DNA from: Cardiocondyla obscurior
Lineage: Eukaryota; Arthropoda; Insecta; Hymenoptera; Formicidae
DNA: 64,000 bases
Direction of reading: 5' to 3'
Assembly (NCBI RefSeq): GCF_019399895.1
Contig: NC_091868.1
Coordinates: 1 to 64,000 of the forward strand
The notes under the pieces are model-generated. The model was not told the DNA's origin. It saw only the letters and a program-made list of their open reading frames with translations, and did no database searches. This document shows, one piece after another, positions 12,849-22,226 of the stretch (its first letter is position 1; every line of letters starts with the position of its first letter). A program made the position numbers and the translations under genes.

Positions 12849-13205
12849 ATGTGCTCTTTCAATCAACGTACCCCACAACGCGTTAATAATATTTGTGACA
12901 CTGCTTTATTAAATCTAACGCGAAACGAGTAATTGGAAACCGGTCTTTGCGTACATGAATTGTACAGACGTTACCGCGAAACTCGTAATATTTATTGCTT
13001 ATTTTGTGCAGTTAACGTCGATAGACTCAAAGGTAGTTTTACTCTTGTTACTAATTATTACCTTTGTCTTGGAACGTTCCGCGTTTTACAAAAATGTTAC
13101 GGTTGCAGATTAACTTTAAAATGTTTTAAATTTTATTTAAATTGCGATCATTGCCGGTTAGTCCACCGTAATTTTTCTTGGTATTTAAATCTCAGCAATG
13201 ATTAA
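12849..13205 (+). pseudogene. ORF2 of LTR-like element, copy 1 (in-frame stop)
   Basis: The start ATGTGCTC matches the ORF2 start of copies 2 and 5. The frame carries TAA at 12,930 and then runs open to 13,205. It keeps the Cys pairs YCLFCAV, CYGC and CDHC characteristic of ORF2 in the other copies. It stops at the same codon as copy 2 (after LSND versus LSGD), although homology continues downstream (the NNPV(K/E)xFIE block). Copies 1 and 2 therefore belong to one subfamily. A zinc-ribbon-like role is inferred from the three CxxC-type pairs. Confidence 0.55.
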
Positions 13206-13275
13206 GTCTCTCTACAGAATAATCCCGTCAAGAAATTTATAGAAAGTCTGACTACCATTCAATTCATTTCAATAA

Positions 13276-13567
13276 ATGTGTTCACGACATTTTCGTGTAC
13301 GGATACCTGCTCGCGTTTATTCCAAAGATTCAATTAAATTAATTCTTAATTGGTTAGCTTACGCTTGATGTAAGACCAGATATCGTTACTTCGAGCAGAA
13401 AATTACACGTCTCCTTGTTTGTGAACGGTGTATGCGTAGAACCGGACACCCTATTACTGACTTCGTCTGCGTACGCTCGCGTATTACCTCAAGCAAAATC
13501 CAATTGAATAGCCGTACTTGGATAACAAACCTACCATAATTGTTATAAATTATCAAAGAATTTCCAC
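13276..13567 (+). pseudogene. ORF3 of LTR-like element, copy 1 (stop and deletion)
   Basis: ATGTGTTCACG starts a frame homologous to ORF3 of copies 4 and 5 (NWLAYA, then KTRYRYFEQKITRL and CERCM). A TGA replaces a Thr codon just before the first Cys. The central segment with CSNC and the third Cys pair is deleted. The product cannot fold like the intact copy-4 protein. Confidence 0.55.
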
Positions 13568-13985
13568 GGAATAAATCCAGTTTTTACCCGGTCGAAATAT
13601 CGCGATTTTATTGCCTAAGCCCGTGGTCCGAATCCGTCTTAGACGTCCGCGACTAAAAATTTTTGTAACTTTTTTATGGCCTTCGAGAAAAGAAGCGTAA
13701 TACTTTTTTATATTTTCTCGACGGTTTTCAGGAGGTAAGACAATTTTATTTAAACAAATTGTAATTGTTGTTTTCATTCCTTGGAATGTATCGTCAAAGT
13801 ACTTATCAACGGTTTTCCAAAGTATGTTACCGACGTCTTCTTTAGTGATTGAAAAATCGGAAATGCTGATTTCTTTTACTACATCGTATAAAAATAAAAT
13901 TGCATCTTTAACGCTATTTTTTTGTAATACAGTAAATGATTTATCAAAAAAAGTTATTACAATAATGTCTATTTTTGTATAGTAT
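13553..13985 (-). CDS. Unrecognised open frame antisense to the element tail
   Basis: Reading minus, the frame is open from about 13,985 down to 13,553. A Met lies at 13,777, but sensible coding composition extends upstream of it, with segments DAILFLYDVV, SITKEDVGNILWKTVDKYF and ENIKKYYASFLEGHKKVTK. The last third runs antisense into the end of copy 1 and is probably read-through. The predicted chain is helical, Lys-rich and Cys-poor. It could be a piece of a gag-like or host-derived protein. No family is recognised, and no second copy of the central part is seen in the window. Confidence 0.3.
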
Positions 13986-14430
13986 AAGACGCGCTGGTTT
14001 AACCGTCGGTTCGTTAATTTTCGGCAGAAATGAATTTTGCTTTAACTTTGCTTTTAAGTCGCATGGTTGTCCAGTTTTCTAGATAAATACTACTGTCACG
14101 TCGTGTTGCATCTCGGGGAACACTACGCTTTGTTTTACTCTCGCCTCAGATACTTCGGTTTTACGACGCAAGCCGATCTCCTTATTTATTTTTGAACCTA
14201 TTTGCATACACCGGCGATAGCTCGGAAATTGGCAAGAACGTCACTGATTTTGTTCGGAATAGAATCAATGTTATAACAAATAAAATTGAAACTGAATTTC
14301 ATTAAAATAATTGCTTATTTATTGTACTTTTTACGGACAAAGTTTTCTTGTAATTTAATTGATTAAACAATGAGTAAATTTGTTTTTTGTGTTTAATCTC
14401 AAAAGAGAATTTAGAGGTAATTAATGATAA
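13654..14430. other. Tail segment after copy 1
   Basis: This carries 13,920-14,100, which matches 20,360-20,540 behind copy 3 in the same relative orientation (shared blocks GACGCGCT, TTCGTTAATTTTCGG, TCGCATGGTTGTCC, TTTTCTAGATAAATA). The shared tail suggests that it belonged to the original larger element and was not random flank. On the minus strand 13,985-13,660 is an open frame, listed separately. The rest (14,100-14,430) shows nothing recognisable. Confidence 0.6.
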
Positions 14431-15133
14431 ACTGTGTTACGTCCCGCCAAATAACATGTATTTTATAAAAATATTTTTGCAAATACATTTAAGTATAATC
14501 TAATATTCAAGTATGTAATGCGTAGAAAGTAAGACATATATAAATTTATATAACTTTGCCCATGCGTAGTATAACATATGTTGCGCCAACGTTATATTCA
14601 GTAACTTAGCATTATTCACGCCAACGCTAAAAATCAGTAGTCTAACTTTATTTTTGTTTACAGAGGCTTCCACTTCCATGCGGCCCACAGCGCCGAACGC
14701 CGCTATTCCCACCACCATCGTTCTACTTTCAGGCGGCCGGCAACGCCGAACGCCGCTCCTTCCACTACCTACTCTTACTATCATCTAAGCGCTAGGTGAA
14801 AAGCAGCGCCGGTAAAACCCGAAGCTCAGTCTCACCGAAGCGTCAGTTCTATTTCCAACTTCAAACTCTAAGCATTTCTCTTTTCAAAGAGTCCATCCCG
14901 CGTGCGAGTCTAACGACATAAGCCTAAATAAGTATAACTTCTGTATTCGATACTTTATAATTGTAACCAGTAGTGTAACGTAAATTTAAGAATATATTTT
15001 AATTGTTAAAAGTAATTTCTTGTGTTAAATTTAGTGACATCCTAAATCTTTTATTTCATTCCAATTTTAATTGTTTTACAATTTCAATTTATTAACGATA
15101 TCTCAAAAACCCTGTGATTGACAATTAATTTTG

Positions 15134-15210
15134 GTGCAGCTGCACTGCACGTTTTTAAAAATCGATCTAGCAGGCATTCTAGTGTTGGAAGTGGTGCAGA
15201 TGCACTGCAA
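15134..15210 (+). promoter_or_regulatory. Paired palindromes, 60-bp spacing (copy 2)
   Basis: GTGCAGCTGCACTGCAC (15,134) contains the perfect 12-bp palindrome GTGCAGCTGCAC. GTGCAGATGCACTGCAA starts at 15,194, exactly 60 bp downstream. The arrangement matches copies 1 and 4 and lies just upstream of ORF1. Confidence 0.6.
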
Positions 15211-15272
15211 CGCATTTACCCTAGGATTTCTATTAACTTTATTTAATAATATAATACGTTTGTGAAACTCGT

Positions 15273-15559
15273 AAAGGACAAATTTTAAATCACGTCGTTG
15301 CGGCCGGAAATATCAGATTCCAAAGATAACCGCGTATTATCACGATTTAAACCAACATTCGAACGACGTACGCCCGCAATACCACTTGACGCCGATCACT
15401 TTCATCGTGAGAAAGCTAAGCCTAGAAGACATTTCAAAGGACGATTCAAGCAGGAGAGTCTACGAGAATCTACTCCCGGAAAACGTGCATTGCGACGTTG
15501 AGTTTATCGAGACGCAGCGAAGGCAATCAAAAGCCAAGCAGCTTAGATGTGTAGAATGG
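15273..15559 (+). pseudogene. ORF1 of LTR-like element, copy 2 (start lost)
   Basis: The frame encoding CGRKYQIPKITAYYHDLNQHS and LTPITFIVRKLSLEDISKDD matches copies 1 and 4. It lacks the ATG because the start region reads AAAGGACAAATT where copy 1 has TATGACAAATT. It runs to GTAAGT at 15,560 and so keeps the conserved exon end. Two shorter frames at 15,298-15,501 and 15,386-15,586 partly overlap it; only the second is in the homologous frame. Confidence 0.5.
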
Positions 15560-15951
15560 GTAAGTACGAATAACTTTCGCTCTTAAATTTGTTGCACGCG
15601 TCTACGCTATCCCAAATTTATTTGTATCCACTTAAACCTAACAAATACTCCATTTTATATTTTTACCTTACCCCCTGCTGTGAGGGTCGCGTGCTCGACT
15701 TTTTACCTACCGCATCGCTAACACTTAACTTAAAATTTCAAAATCTTTTTTTTTACCCTAACCCATGCTGTGAGGGTTACGTGTTCGACCCTTTAGCAAG
15801 CACTTAACTTAAACCTACTTTTATTTTTTTATCCCGACCCCTGCTGTGAGGGTCGTGTTGTCAACTCTACACCTACAGCATTACATGCATTTTCCTAAAT
15901 AGCGTTTAGACTTTTATTTTAAATACGTGTGTTTATTTTGTACTATCCTAG
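15560..15951 (+). other. Probable intron of copy 2
   Basis: The donor GTAAGT (15,560) and acceptor TACTATCCTAG (AG 15,950-15,951) bracket about 390 bp of pyrimidine-rich sequence with three diverged repeats of a CTGCTGTGAGGGT motif. The same donor occurs in copies 1, 4 and 5. Confidence 0.5.
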
Positions 15952-15959
15952 GATGAATA

Positions 15960-16316
15960 ATGTGCCCTCCCAGTCAACGTACCCCTCAACGCGCTAATAA
16001 TATTTGTGACATTGTTTTATTAAATTTAACGCAAACCAAGTGGTTAAAGACCGGTCTTTGTGTACGCAGACTGTACAGGCGTCATTGCGAAACTTGTAAT
16101 ATTTATTGCCTACTTTGCGCAGTTAACGTCGATAAACTCAAAGGTAATTTTATTCTTGTTACTGGTCATTACCTCTGTCTTAAAACGTTCTGCGTTTTAC
16201 ATAGGTGTCACGACTTCAAATTAATTTTAAAGATTTCTGAACCTTATTTGAATTGCAATCATTGCCGGTTAGTCCATCGCGATTTTTCTTGGTACTTAAA
16301 TCTCAGCGGCGATTAA
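15960..16316 (+). CDS. ORF2 of LTR-like element, copy 2 (118 codons)
   Basis: This uninterrupted frame starts MCPPSQRTPQRANNICDI and carries Cys pairs CETCNIYCLLC, CHDF (second pair half lost) and CNHC, followed by RLVHRDFSWYLNLSGD and a stop. In copy 4 the homologous frame continues about 20 residues further, so this is probably a truncated version. The CxxC spacing suggests a small zinc-binding fold. The protein is paralogous to ORF3. The start follows the predicted splice acceptor by 8 bp. Confidence 0.5.
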   Translation: MCPPSQRTPQRANNICDIVLLNLTQTKWLKTGLCVRRLYRRHCETCNIYCLLCAVNVDKLKGNFILVTGHYLCLKTFCVLHRCHDFKLILKISEPYLNCNHCRLVHRDFSWYLNLSGD

Positions 16317-16390
16317 GTTTTTTTACAAAATAATCTCGTTGAGATATTTATAGAGAGTTTGACTACTATTTAATTTATTTTAATAATTGT

Positions 16391-16806
16391 GTTTACGACA
16401 CCCTCATGTACGGATACCTGCTCGCGTTTATTTCAAAGATTTAACTAGATTGGTTCTTAATTGGTAAGCTCACGCTTGATGTGAGACCAGATATTGTTAT
16501 TTCGAGCAGAAAATTACGCGTCTTTCATTTTGTGAACGGTGTATGCGTAGAACTGGACATCTTATTACCGATTTTGTCCGCGTACACTTGCATTAATTGC
16601 TTATTGGATTAAATTGTGGCAAACGCGAGTGTAGTAATTGTGGCGTTTTAATTGTTAATTCTTGCAACGTCCGGCAGTGCTTAAAGTGTCGAGAAACTAT
16701 TCTGTTATTTTTGAATTACCTCGAGCAAAATCGCATCAAGCAGCCGTACTTGGATAACGAACCTACCATAATCGTTATAGATTATCAAAAAGTTCCCACG
16801 GAATAA
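16391..16806 (+). pseudogene. ORF3 of LTR-like element, copy 2 (several stops)
   Basis: The ATG has become TTG, with stops at the codons after NW, before the CETRYC block and before LIGLNCGK. The C-terminal half, with ECSNCGVLIVN and QCLKC and the QPYLDNEPTIIVIDYQK tail, remains open from 16,597. Similarity to copy-4 ORF3 is clear throughout. Confidence 0.55.
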
Positions 16807-16907
16807 ATTCAGTTTTTACCCGGTCAAAATATCGCGATCTTATTATTGCCTAGGCTTGTGGTCCGAAATTGTTATAAACGCCCGCGACCACCGGGACGTA
16901 ACAACTG

Positions 16908-18856
16908 TTAGTTTTTAATTATTTCCATAAATTCAAAAATTTTTTTAGTTTTTGGTGTCAAAGATCTTGGGGTGTTTAAGATAGTAAAAGTTTTTGCAGT
17001 GTTTGGAATAGAAGATGCGTCTAAAGTTAAATCTGTTGTGTCTATTACTGGCGGAGTTGGTGGTCTCAAAGATCGTTAAAATTGTCGTATTTGCAAGTGT
17101 TAGAAATGTTCCGCTTTCAATAAATAATATTTTTGGTTTTGCCTTTTCTGCCGCTGCTTTTTTTTTCAAGAATTCTATCCGGGCGCGTTTACGTTTGCCG
17201 GCTCTGTGTTTTAAATTTCAGATTATCTAAGGTAAAAAGGAAAAAGATATGATAAGCGATTTTAGCAATTAAAATGCTCACGGTTGAGGATAATGTTGTG
17301 GAGTGTTGTGTAGACGGCGGTGTAGCAGATGAATGCTAACGCCTTAGTCTAAGAGCGGAATAGCTATTGCTAACTTTTGCTGGTGTAAGTGTAGTGTAAA
17401 GTTAATAAAATTTGTGTTTATGTAACGCGGTATGGCCGCTTGTGTCAGTGTAATGAAATAAAAAAGAATAATAGAAATTATAGAAAAGACTTGGTCATCG
17501 GAGCAATCGCTTGTGGCGCAGTCCTTGATTCTAGCGCTATCGTGTTACGGCACGAAGCGGAGTAGCTCTTCAAAACTGGATGAATTCGTAAAATAAAGAT
17601 TTGTATTATTCGCCGAGCTAGAGAGACGCTCGTCGATGCTATTGCTTGTCTTGCTGATAGTACATGGACACTTTTGCCTTTCAAGCAATGTAGCAATTCA
17701 AACGTTAATGCTTATGGGGCGGTCCAGCGCTTCAATATCGTCGCTAATAAAGCGAAGTAGCACTTTGGAACACTCTTTCGCTTGGCGGGTCTCACACGTT
17801 TGCTTCACTTTACAAACTCGGATTAAAAAAAGAAAATAGAAATAAAATGGATCAGCAGAGTAGCAATTATATGAATGCGCCTATAAAGCAAGTAGAATCA
17901 AAGTGTATTTATCTTTTAAAATGAGATCACATCCACGCTGTCGCCTGTTAACAAAATTTATAGACGTTGAGTCATATGGAGCGAATTTGCATACGCTCAA
18001 ACTGACTAGTAGTGCATCAACGTTAAGTGTCAATGGGGCAAGTGTTAGCGCATCAATGTCACAAATTTGAAAAAAATAAATTACTCAGGGTTTGTGCTAA
18101 TGGAGCTAAGTCACACCGACATGCTAACGCTAAATTTAGGATTAAAATTAAACGACGTAGAGACCAAATAGTGTAACCGTTGACTCGATCATTGATTATA
18201 ATATTTAATGCAATAAAAAACAGTACAATATAATTGGTAATCGATTCGCGTTTAAGGTAAGTTGTCATAGATTTATACTATTAGTTTCAAATAAATTATT
18301 AATTTAAATTGCAATAGCTTACAAAAATGAATTAAATTTAAAATAGAATTGACCACGGTAGCTAATTTAAGTGTAATTTCTTAAGTTTAAAAAGTGAATA
18401 AAACTTACGTTGTTAATGTTAAAAAAAATTAATATTTTGAGGCGTTAATTGATTTTAAATGTAACCACCGGCCTGTGAATGTAGTTCCAGGCGTTGGATG
18501 TTTTACGAAAATAATCCTTGAAGTAGAACAATAGAACTAAGCGGAGTTGCAAGTGTATTGCTAACGCTCTCACAAAAATTAGTCTTAATGACAGGTATAG
18601 AGAATAGACTGGCACAGACGATGTGCACTGTATGACTGATTAAATCCGACTGGCACCGGAGCGGGGCACCGCTTGAGCTTATTACGATTGTCTCGAGGTT
18701 TGCGCATGGTGTCGGCATTGTTCATTTTTAAAACGAAAGATGTTGAGAGTTGGTCGATAAAATATTTTTTCTATCGGCAACCTAAAATGTATTTTGCAAA
18801 ATTCTTGCGGATGTTGGGATTTAGCTTTTAGACAACGAGATAAACACAAATTCCAA
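16908..18856. other. Intergenic AT-rich DNA, no supported gene
   Basis: No homology to the other repeats in the window and no convincing coding frame. Short frames on both strands at 16,945-17,230, 17,478-17,839, 18,059-18,268 and 18,503-18,864 have no recognisable domain and overlap each other antisense. Confidence 0.6.
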
Positions 18857-19135
18857 ATTCGCAAAATTACGGCTTATTACCACGCGTTGAATCGACGATC
18901 GCGCGGCAACCCCAAAATCATTAATCACCTACAATACCGCCTGACACCAATTAGTGTGGTCCTGAAAAAGCCGAACTTAGACAACATCCTAAAAACGATT
19001 CTTGCAGGCAGGCGTACGGAAACCATTTACGAAAGAACGCCATATCCTGCAACTTCATCAAGGAACAAAAAAAAACACCGCAAAGTACAGTCGAAATGCC
19101 AGCAGTGGGTGAACCAAACTAATAGTTACATTTAA
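18857..19135 (+). pseudogene. ORF1 of LTR-like element, copy 3 (5' truncated)
   Basis: The frame reads KFQIRKITAYYHALNRRSRGN, LTPISVVLKKPNLDNI and KVQSKCQQWVNQTNSYI, closely matching copy 4 ORF1 from residue 14 on. The native N-terminus is lost at the truncation point, so the upstream Met near 18,794 belongs to unrelated flank. Confidence 0.55.
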
Positions 19136-19407
19136 TTCTTTGTGCATCTGCTCCGCAAGTCACATCCGACTAGACTAGCTTATTCTTGTTCAGACTTGCT
19201 CAACTTTTTTTAACTTTCACTTTACCCTATTGTTCTGTGATATTTCCTAACTTTCATTTTTTTATTTTTTGGTCCTATTGTCATTCGGCACTCTGCAGTG
19301 AGGGTTGTTTTTACTTTTTCTCCTGGCTTGTAGAAGTTTGGTAAAATTTTGTGCATGATTATTTTAAATTTTATTTGCATCAATGAAACTTGATTTCTGT
19401 CATTATG

Positions 19408-20264
19408 TATAATGTGCCTGTCCTGTCGATCCGTGCCACAGCACACTAGTAATACTCGCGACACGGCTCTATTAAACTCGACTCATACGCTAACTGAATA
19501 GTTAGACACAGGCCGCTGTGTCCATAAAGTATATAGACGGCATCGCAAAATTTGCGATAATTATTGTTTAACCTGCGCACTCGACGCTGATAGACTTAAA
19601 ATCATTTTTGTTCTCGTTACCGGACATTATCTTTGTTTGGGACTTTCCTATAATTCTTCAAGGTGCCATCACTGTAAAATAATTTTAGAAATTTTTGAGT
19701 CGTATTAAGATTGTGATTACTGCCGATTAGTACGTCGCGATTTTTCCCGTTGTTTAACCCTGAGTGAAGATAGAATATTTTTTTAAAACAATTCCGTTGA
19801 GATTTTTATAGAAACTTTAACTACGTTTATAGTTTACATTAATAAATGTGTCCAAGGCAACCTTGCGCGCGTGCACCCACCTGTAAAATCTCGTTGGATT
19901 TAACTAGAGTAATTATAACTGGCTAGCTCATGCCACTTGCGAAACCAGGTATTGATTGTATGAGCAAAAGGTAACGCGTCTTTTTTATTTGCCGAAGGTG
20001 TATGCTTAGATCTGGGCAACTTTCTTCGGACTTTTATTACGTACCATTACATAAAATCAACATCGGCTTAAGTCAAAGGAAATACGAATGCAGTAACTGC
20101 GGTGTGCTTGTCGCGATTCGCGAAATATTAGACATTGCCCACTGTGTTAAAAAGCAATATTGTTATTTTTAAATTACTTTAAGCAAAACCCGCAGGATCA
20201 ACCTTACTTAAATAGCAAAGCAACTATTATTTGTATTAAATATCAAAAAGTTGCCTTAACGTAA
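19408..20264 (+). pseudogene. ORF2 and ORF3 remnants, copy 3
   Basis: Both frames align to copy 4 along their length (NYCLTCALDADRL and CHHC for ORF2; VTRLFYLPKVYA, ECSNCGV and NPQDQPYLNSKATIICIKYQK for ORF3) but are interrupted by stops and indels. No continuous product is possible. Confidence 0.5.
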
Positions 20265-20360
20265 ATTGATTTTATTTCGTTAAATTATTGTTACTCCCGT
20301 AATTGCTTAAACCCGTAGTTTAATTCCGCTTTAAGCGTCCGCAACTGCCGAGACGTAACA

Positions 20361-20965
20361 TTTGCGATACAGTGAATAATTTTTAGGTAAAGTTAATAAT
20401 TATTATATTTATTTATATACGGTACTAGACGCGCTTGTCCAATAGTAGGCTCATTAATTTTCGGTAAAATTAAGTTTTGTTTTAACATTTTAGCCCATTA
20501 ATCGCATGGTTGTCCGGTTTTCTAGATAAATATTACCAAACTATTTTTTCGATATAAAATATTGTTTTGCGTGTTTCTTATTATGGTCATGTAATGATTT
20601 GGAAACTGGTACGGTATATTAACATTATTAAATATTTTGTTGTTGGACTGATCGCTTGAAATAGAGTTGCTATCTGATATATCTGATACGCCGCTATCCG
20701 CATATTTGTTATTATAATTGTCACTCAAGAGAGCATCTAAATCTAAGCAAGCATCGTTTTAATTTATGTTACTTGATTTGGGTAGGATATTTATGTTTGA
20801 TGTATTGCGCCCTTAAATGTCGGTTATCGTTTCACATATTTTTTTATCACCTTTTTTACTTATATTACCGGTGTTGGGAAAGATGTTTATGTCTGGCGCG
20901 TAACGTGTTCGCATTTTCTTATTACCTCTTTGGTTTACGTTACCGGAATCGGAAAGGATTGATAT
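20361..20965. other. Spacer between tail-to-tail copies 3 and 4
   Basis: The left third (20,366-20,540) is the tail segment shared with 13,920-14,100. The right third (20,770-20,965) is a diverged tandem repeat of about 75 bp in three units, each around TTACCGG/GGGAAAGATnTTTATGT, translating on the minus strand into repeats such as INIFPNTGNISKKGDKK. A minus frame at 20,728-20,522 is Ser/Asn/Asp-rich (SDISDSNSISSDQSNN) and may be a disordered fragment of the same internal region. No function is assigned. Confidence 0.5.
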
Positions 20966-21061
20966 TGTTACGTCCCGGTAGTCGCGGGCGCCCAAAGCGG
21001 ATTCGGACTACGGGCCTAGGCAATTGTGGGAGTTACGATAACTTAACAAAATGGGATTGAT

Positions 21062-21481
21062 CTACGTTAAAGCAATTCTCTGATATTCGATGCAGATGAT
21101 AGTTGCTTCGCTATTTAAGTAGGGTTGATCTTGCGGGTTTTGTTCGAGGTAGATTAAAAATAACCGTATAGCTTCTTGGCACTGTAGGCAATGTCTGATA
21201 TTTCGCGAGTCGGCGACTAATACTCCGCAGTTACTACATTCACATTTTCCTTGACTCAAGCCGATATTAATTCTATATGACGGCACGTAGTAAAAGTTTG
21301 AAAAGGGTTGCCCAGATCTAAGCATACACCTTCGGCAAAAAAAGAGACGCGTCACTTTTTGCTTGTATAGCCGGTATCTGGTCTTGCAAGTCGCGTGAGC
21401 TAGCCAATTAATAATTATTCTAGTTATATCCAACGGGATTCTACAAGTGGGTACACGCGCGCGAGGTCGCCTTGGACACAT
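21062..21481 (-). CDS. ORF3 of LTR-like element, copy 4: Cys-rich protein (139 codons)
   Basis: This intact frame starts MCPRRPRARVPTCRIPLD and contains NWLAHATCKTRYRLYKQK, FFCRRCM, CECSNCGV, HCLQC and the tail QPYLNSEATIICIEYQR. By manual alignment about 60% of residues match copy-5 ORF3, including every CxxC. This is strong protein-level conservation for two copies whose noncoding DNA is much more diverged. It aligns with ORF2 of the same element over the three Cys pairs. The ATG sits in the context AATAAATGTGTCC, which is kept in copies 1 and 5. Confidence 0.65.
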   Translation of the reverse strand: MCPRRPRARVPTCRIPLDITRIIINWLAHATCKTRYRLYKQKVTRLFFCRRCMLRSGQPFSNFYYVPSYRINIGLSQGKCECSNCGVLVADSRNIRHCLQCQEAIRLFLIYLEQNPQDQPYLNSEATIICIEYQRIALT

Positions 21482-21494
21482 TTATTAATTCAGA

Positions 21495-21911
21495 CTAAAC
21501 CGTTGTTAACGTTTCTATGAAAATCTCAACGGGGTTGTTCTGTAAATATACTCTATCTCCGCTCAGAGTTAAGTAGCGAGAAAAGTCGCGACGTACTAAC
21601 CGACAATAATGGCAGTCTCGGTACGACTCAGAAATCTCTAAAACAATTCTACAGCTATGGCACTTGGAAGGATCGTGAGAAGGTCCCAAACAAAGGTAAT
21701 GCCCGGTGACAAGAACGAAATTGATTTTAAATTTATCGGCGTCGAGTGCGCAGGTTAAACAATAATTATCGCGAGTTTCGCGATGCCGTCTATACACTTT
21801 ATGAACACAGCGGCCTGTATCTAACCATTCGGTCAACGTATGGGTCGAGTTCAATAAAGCAATGTCGCGAGAATTATTAGTGGGTTGCGGCACAAATCGA
21901 CAGGCGGGCAT
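21495..21911 (-). CDS. ORF2 of LTR-like element, copy 4: Cys-rich protein (138 codons)
   Basis: This intact frame starts MPACRFVPQPTNNSRDIALL. Cys pairs are at YCLTC, CHSC and CHYC, preceded by a basic VYRRHRETR block and followed by RLVRRDFSRYLTLSGD. The arrangement CxxC - about 25 residues - CxxC - about 12 - CxxC is repeated in ORF3, so the two proteins are tandem paralogues. The fold is probably a small zinc-binding domain; no named family is recognised. The stop is followed after 13 bp by the ORF3 start. Possible roles are RNA or DNA binding or transcriptional control, as inference only. Confidence 0.6.
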   Translation of the reverse strand: MPACRFVPQPTNNSRDIALLNSTHTLTEWLDTGRCVHKVYRRHRETRDNYCLTCALDADKFKINFVLVTGHYLCLGPSHDPSKCHSCRIVLEISESYRDCHYCRLVRRDFSRYLTLSGDRVYLQNNPVEIFIETLTTV

Positions 21912-22226
21912 AGTGATGCCAAGTAAAATATAGAATATTCATGCACAAGATTTTAACTAAATTCCTTCAAGCCAAAAGAAAAAGTTAGAGACGACCCTCG
22001 CTGCGGGGTGCCGTATCCGGGTATAGACAATGGGACGAAAGGGTGGAAAAGTGAAAGCTAGAAAATTCCACAGGACAATAGAGTAAAGAGAAAGTTAGAA
22101 AATTCCACAAAACAATAAAGTAAAGTGAAAGTTGCACAAGTCTGGACAAAAATGCGCTGGTCTAGTCGGATGTGGCTTGTAAAATGAATGCAAGAGAAAT
22201 TAAATATGACTGTTAATTTGACTTAC
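21912..22226 (-). other. Probable intron of copy 4
   Basis: The donor GTAAGT is at 22,226. The interval to the ORF2 start at 21,911 matches the intronic part of copy 3 (CACATCCGACTAGAC block). The acceptor is less clear than in copies 1 and 2. Confidence 0.4.

Larger units (their letters stand above)
11420..13653 (+). mobile_element. LTR-like element copy 1 (3' end truncated)
   Basis: It begins TGTTACGTCCGCC and runs parallel to copy 2 until about 13,653, where the terminal GGGACGTAACA is missing. It holds a TATATAAA-like box about 90 bp in, paired palindromes at 12,024 and 12,084, ORF1, a conserved splice donor, ORF2 and ORF3. ORF2 has an in-frame stop. ORF3 has a stop and has lost the central CxxC block. 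The insertion interrupts the left inverted arm, whose right-hand counterpart continues without it. Confidence 0.85.
14435..16903 (+). mobile_element. LTR-like element copy 2, complete, TSD ACTG
   Basis: The 2,469-bp unit starts TGTTACGTCCCG and ends CGGGACGTAACA (12-bp perfect terminal inverted repeats, 5'-TG...CA-3'), flanked by ACTG at 14,431-14,434 and 16,904-16,907. A 4-bp duplication with TG/CA ends is typical of solo LTRs of Gypsy or BEL retrotransposons. Ginger-type DNA transposons also have TGT ends and 4-bp duplications. No reverse transcriptase, integrase, primer-binding site or transposase is visible. It carries ORF1-ORF3 in degenerate form. Confidence 0.85.
18857..20360 (+). mobile_element. 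LTR-like element copy 3 (5' truncated)
   Basis: Homology to copy 4 starts abruptly inside ORF1 at about 18,857 (CCAAATTCGCAAAATTACGG) and ends with AGACGTAACA at 20,360. It lies tail-to-tail with copy 4, separated by 605 bp. Its ORF2 and ORF3 carry stops and frameshifts, for example a TAG replacing the Trp of the EWLDTG block and a frameshift before ILDIAHCV. Intron 1 keeps a weak GTGAAC donor at 19,109. Confidence 0.8.

Noticed and set aside
16904..16960. tRNA primer-binding site or polypurine tract next to copy 2
   Set aside because: No tRNA-complementary TGG-type block after the 3' end, which fits a solo copy; it neither proves nor excludes an LTR origin.
16945..18864. Short ORFs on both strands
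   Set aside because: No conservation with other copies, overlapping antisense frames, simple composition.
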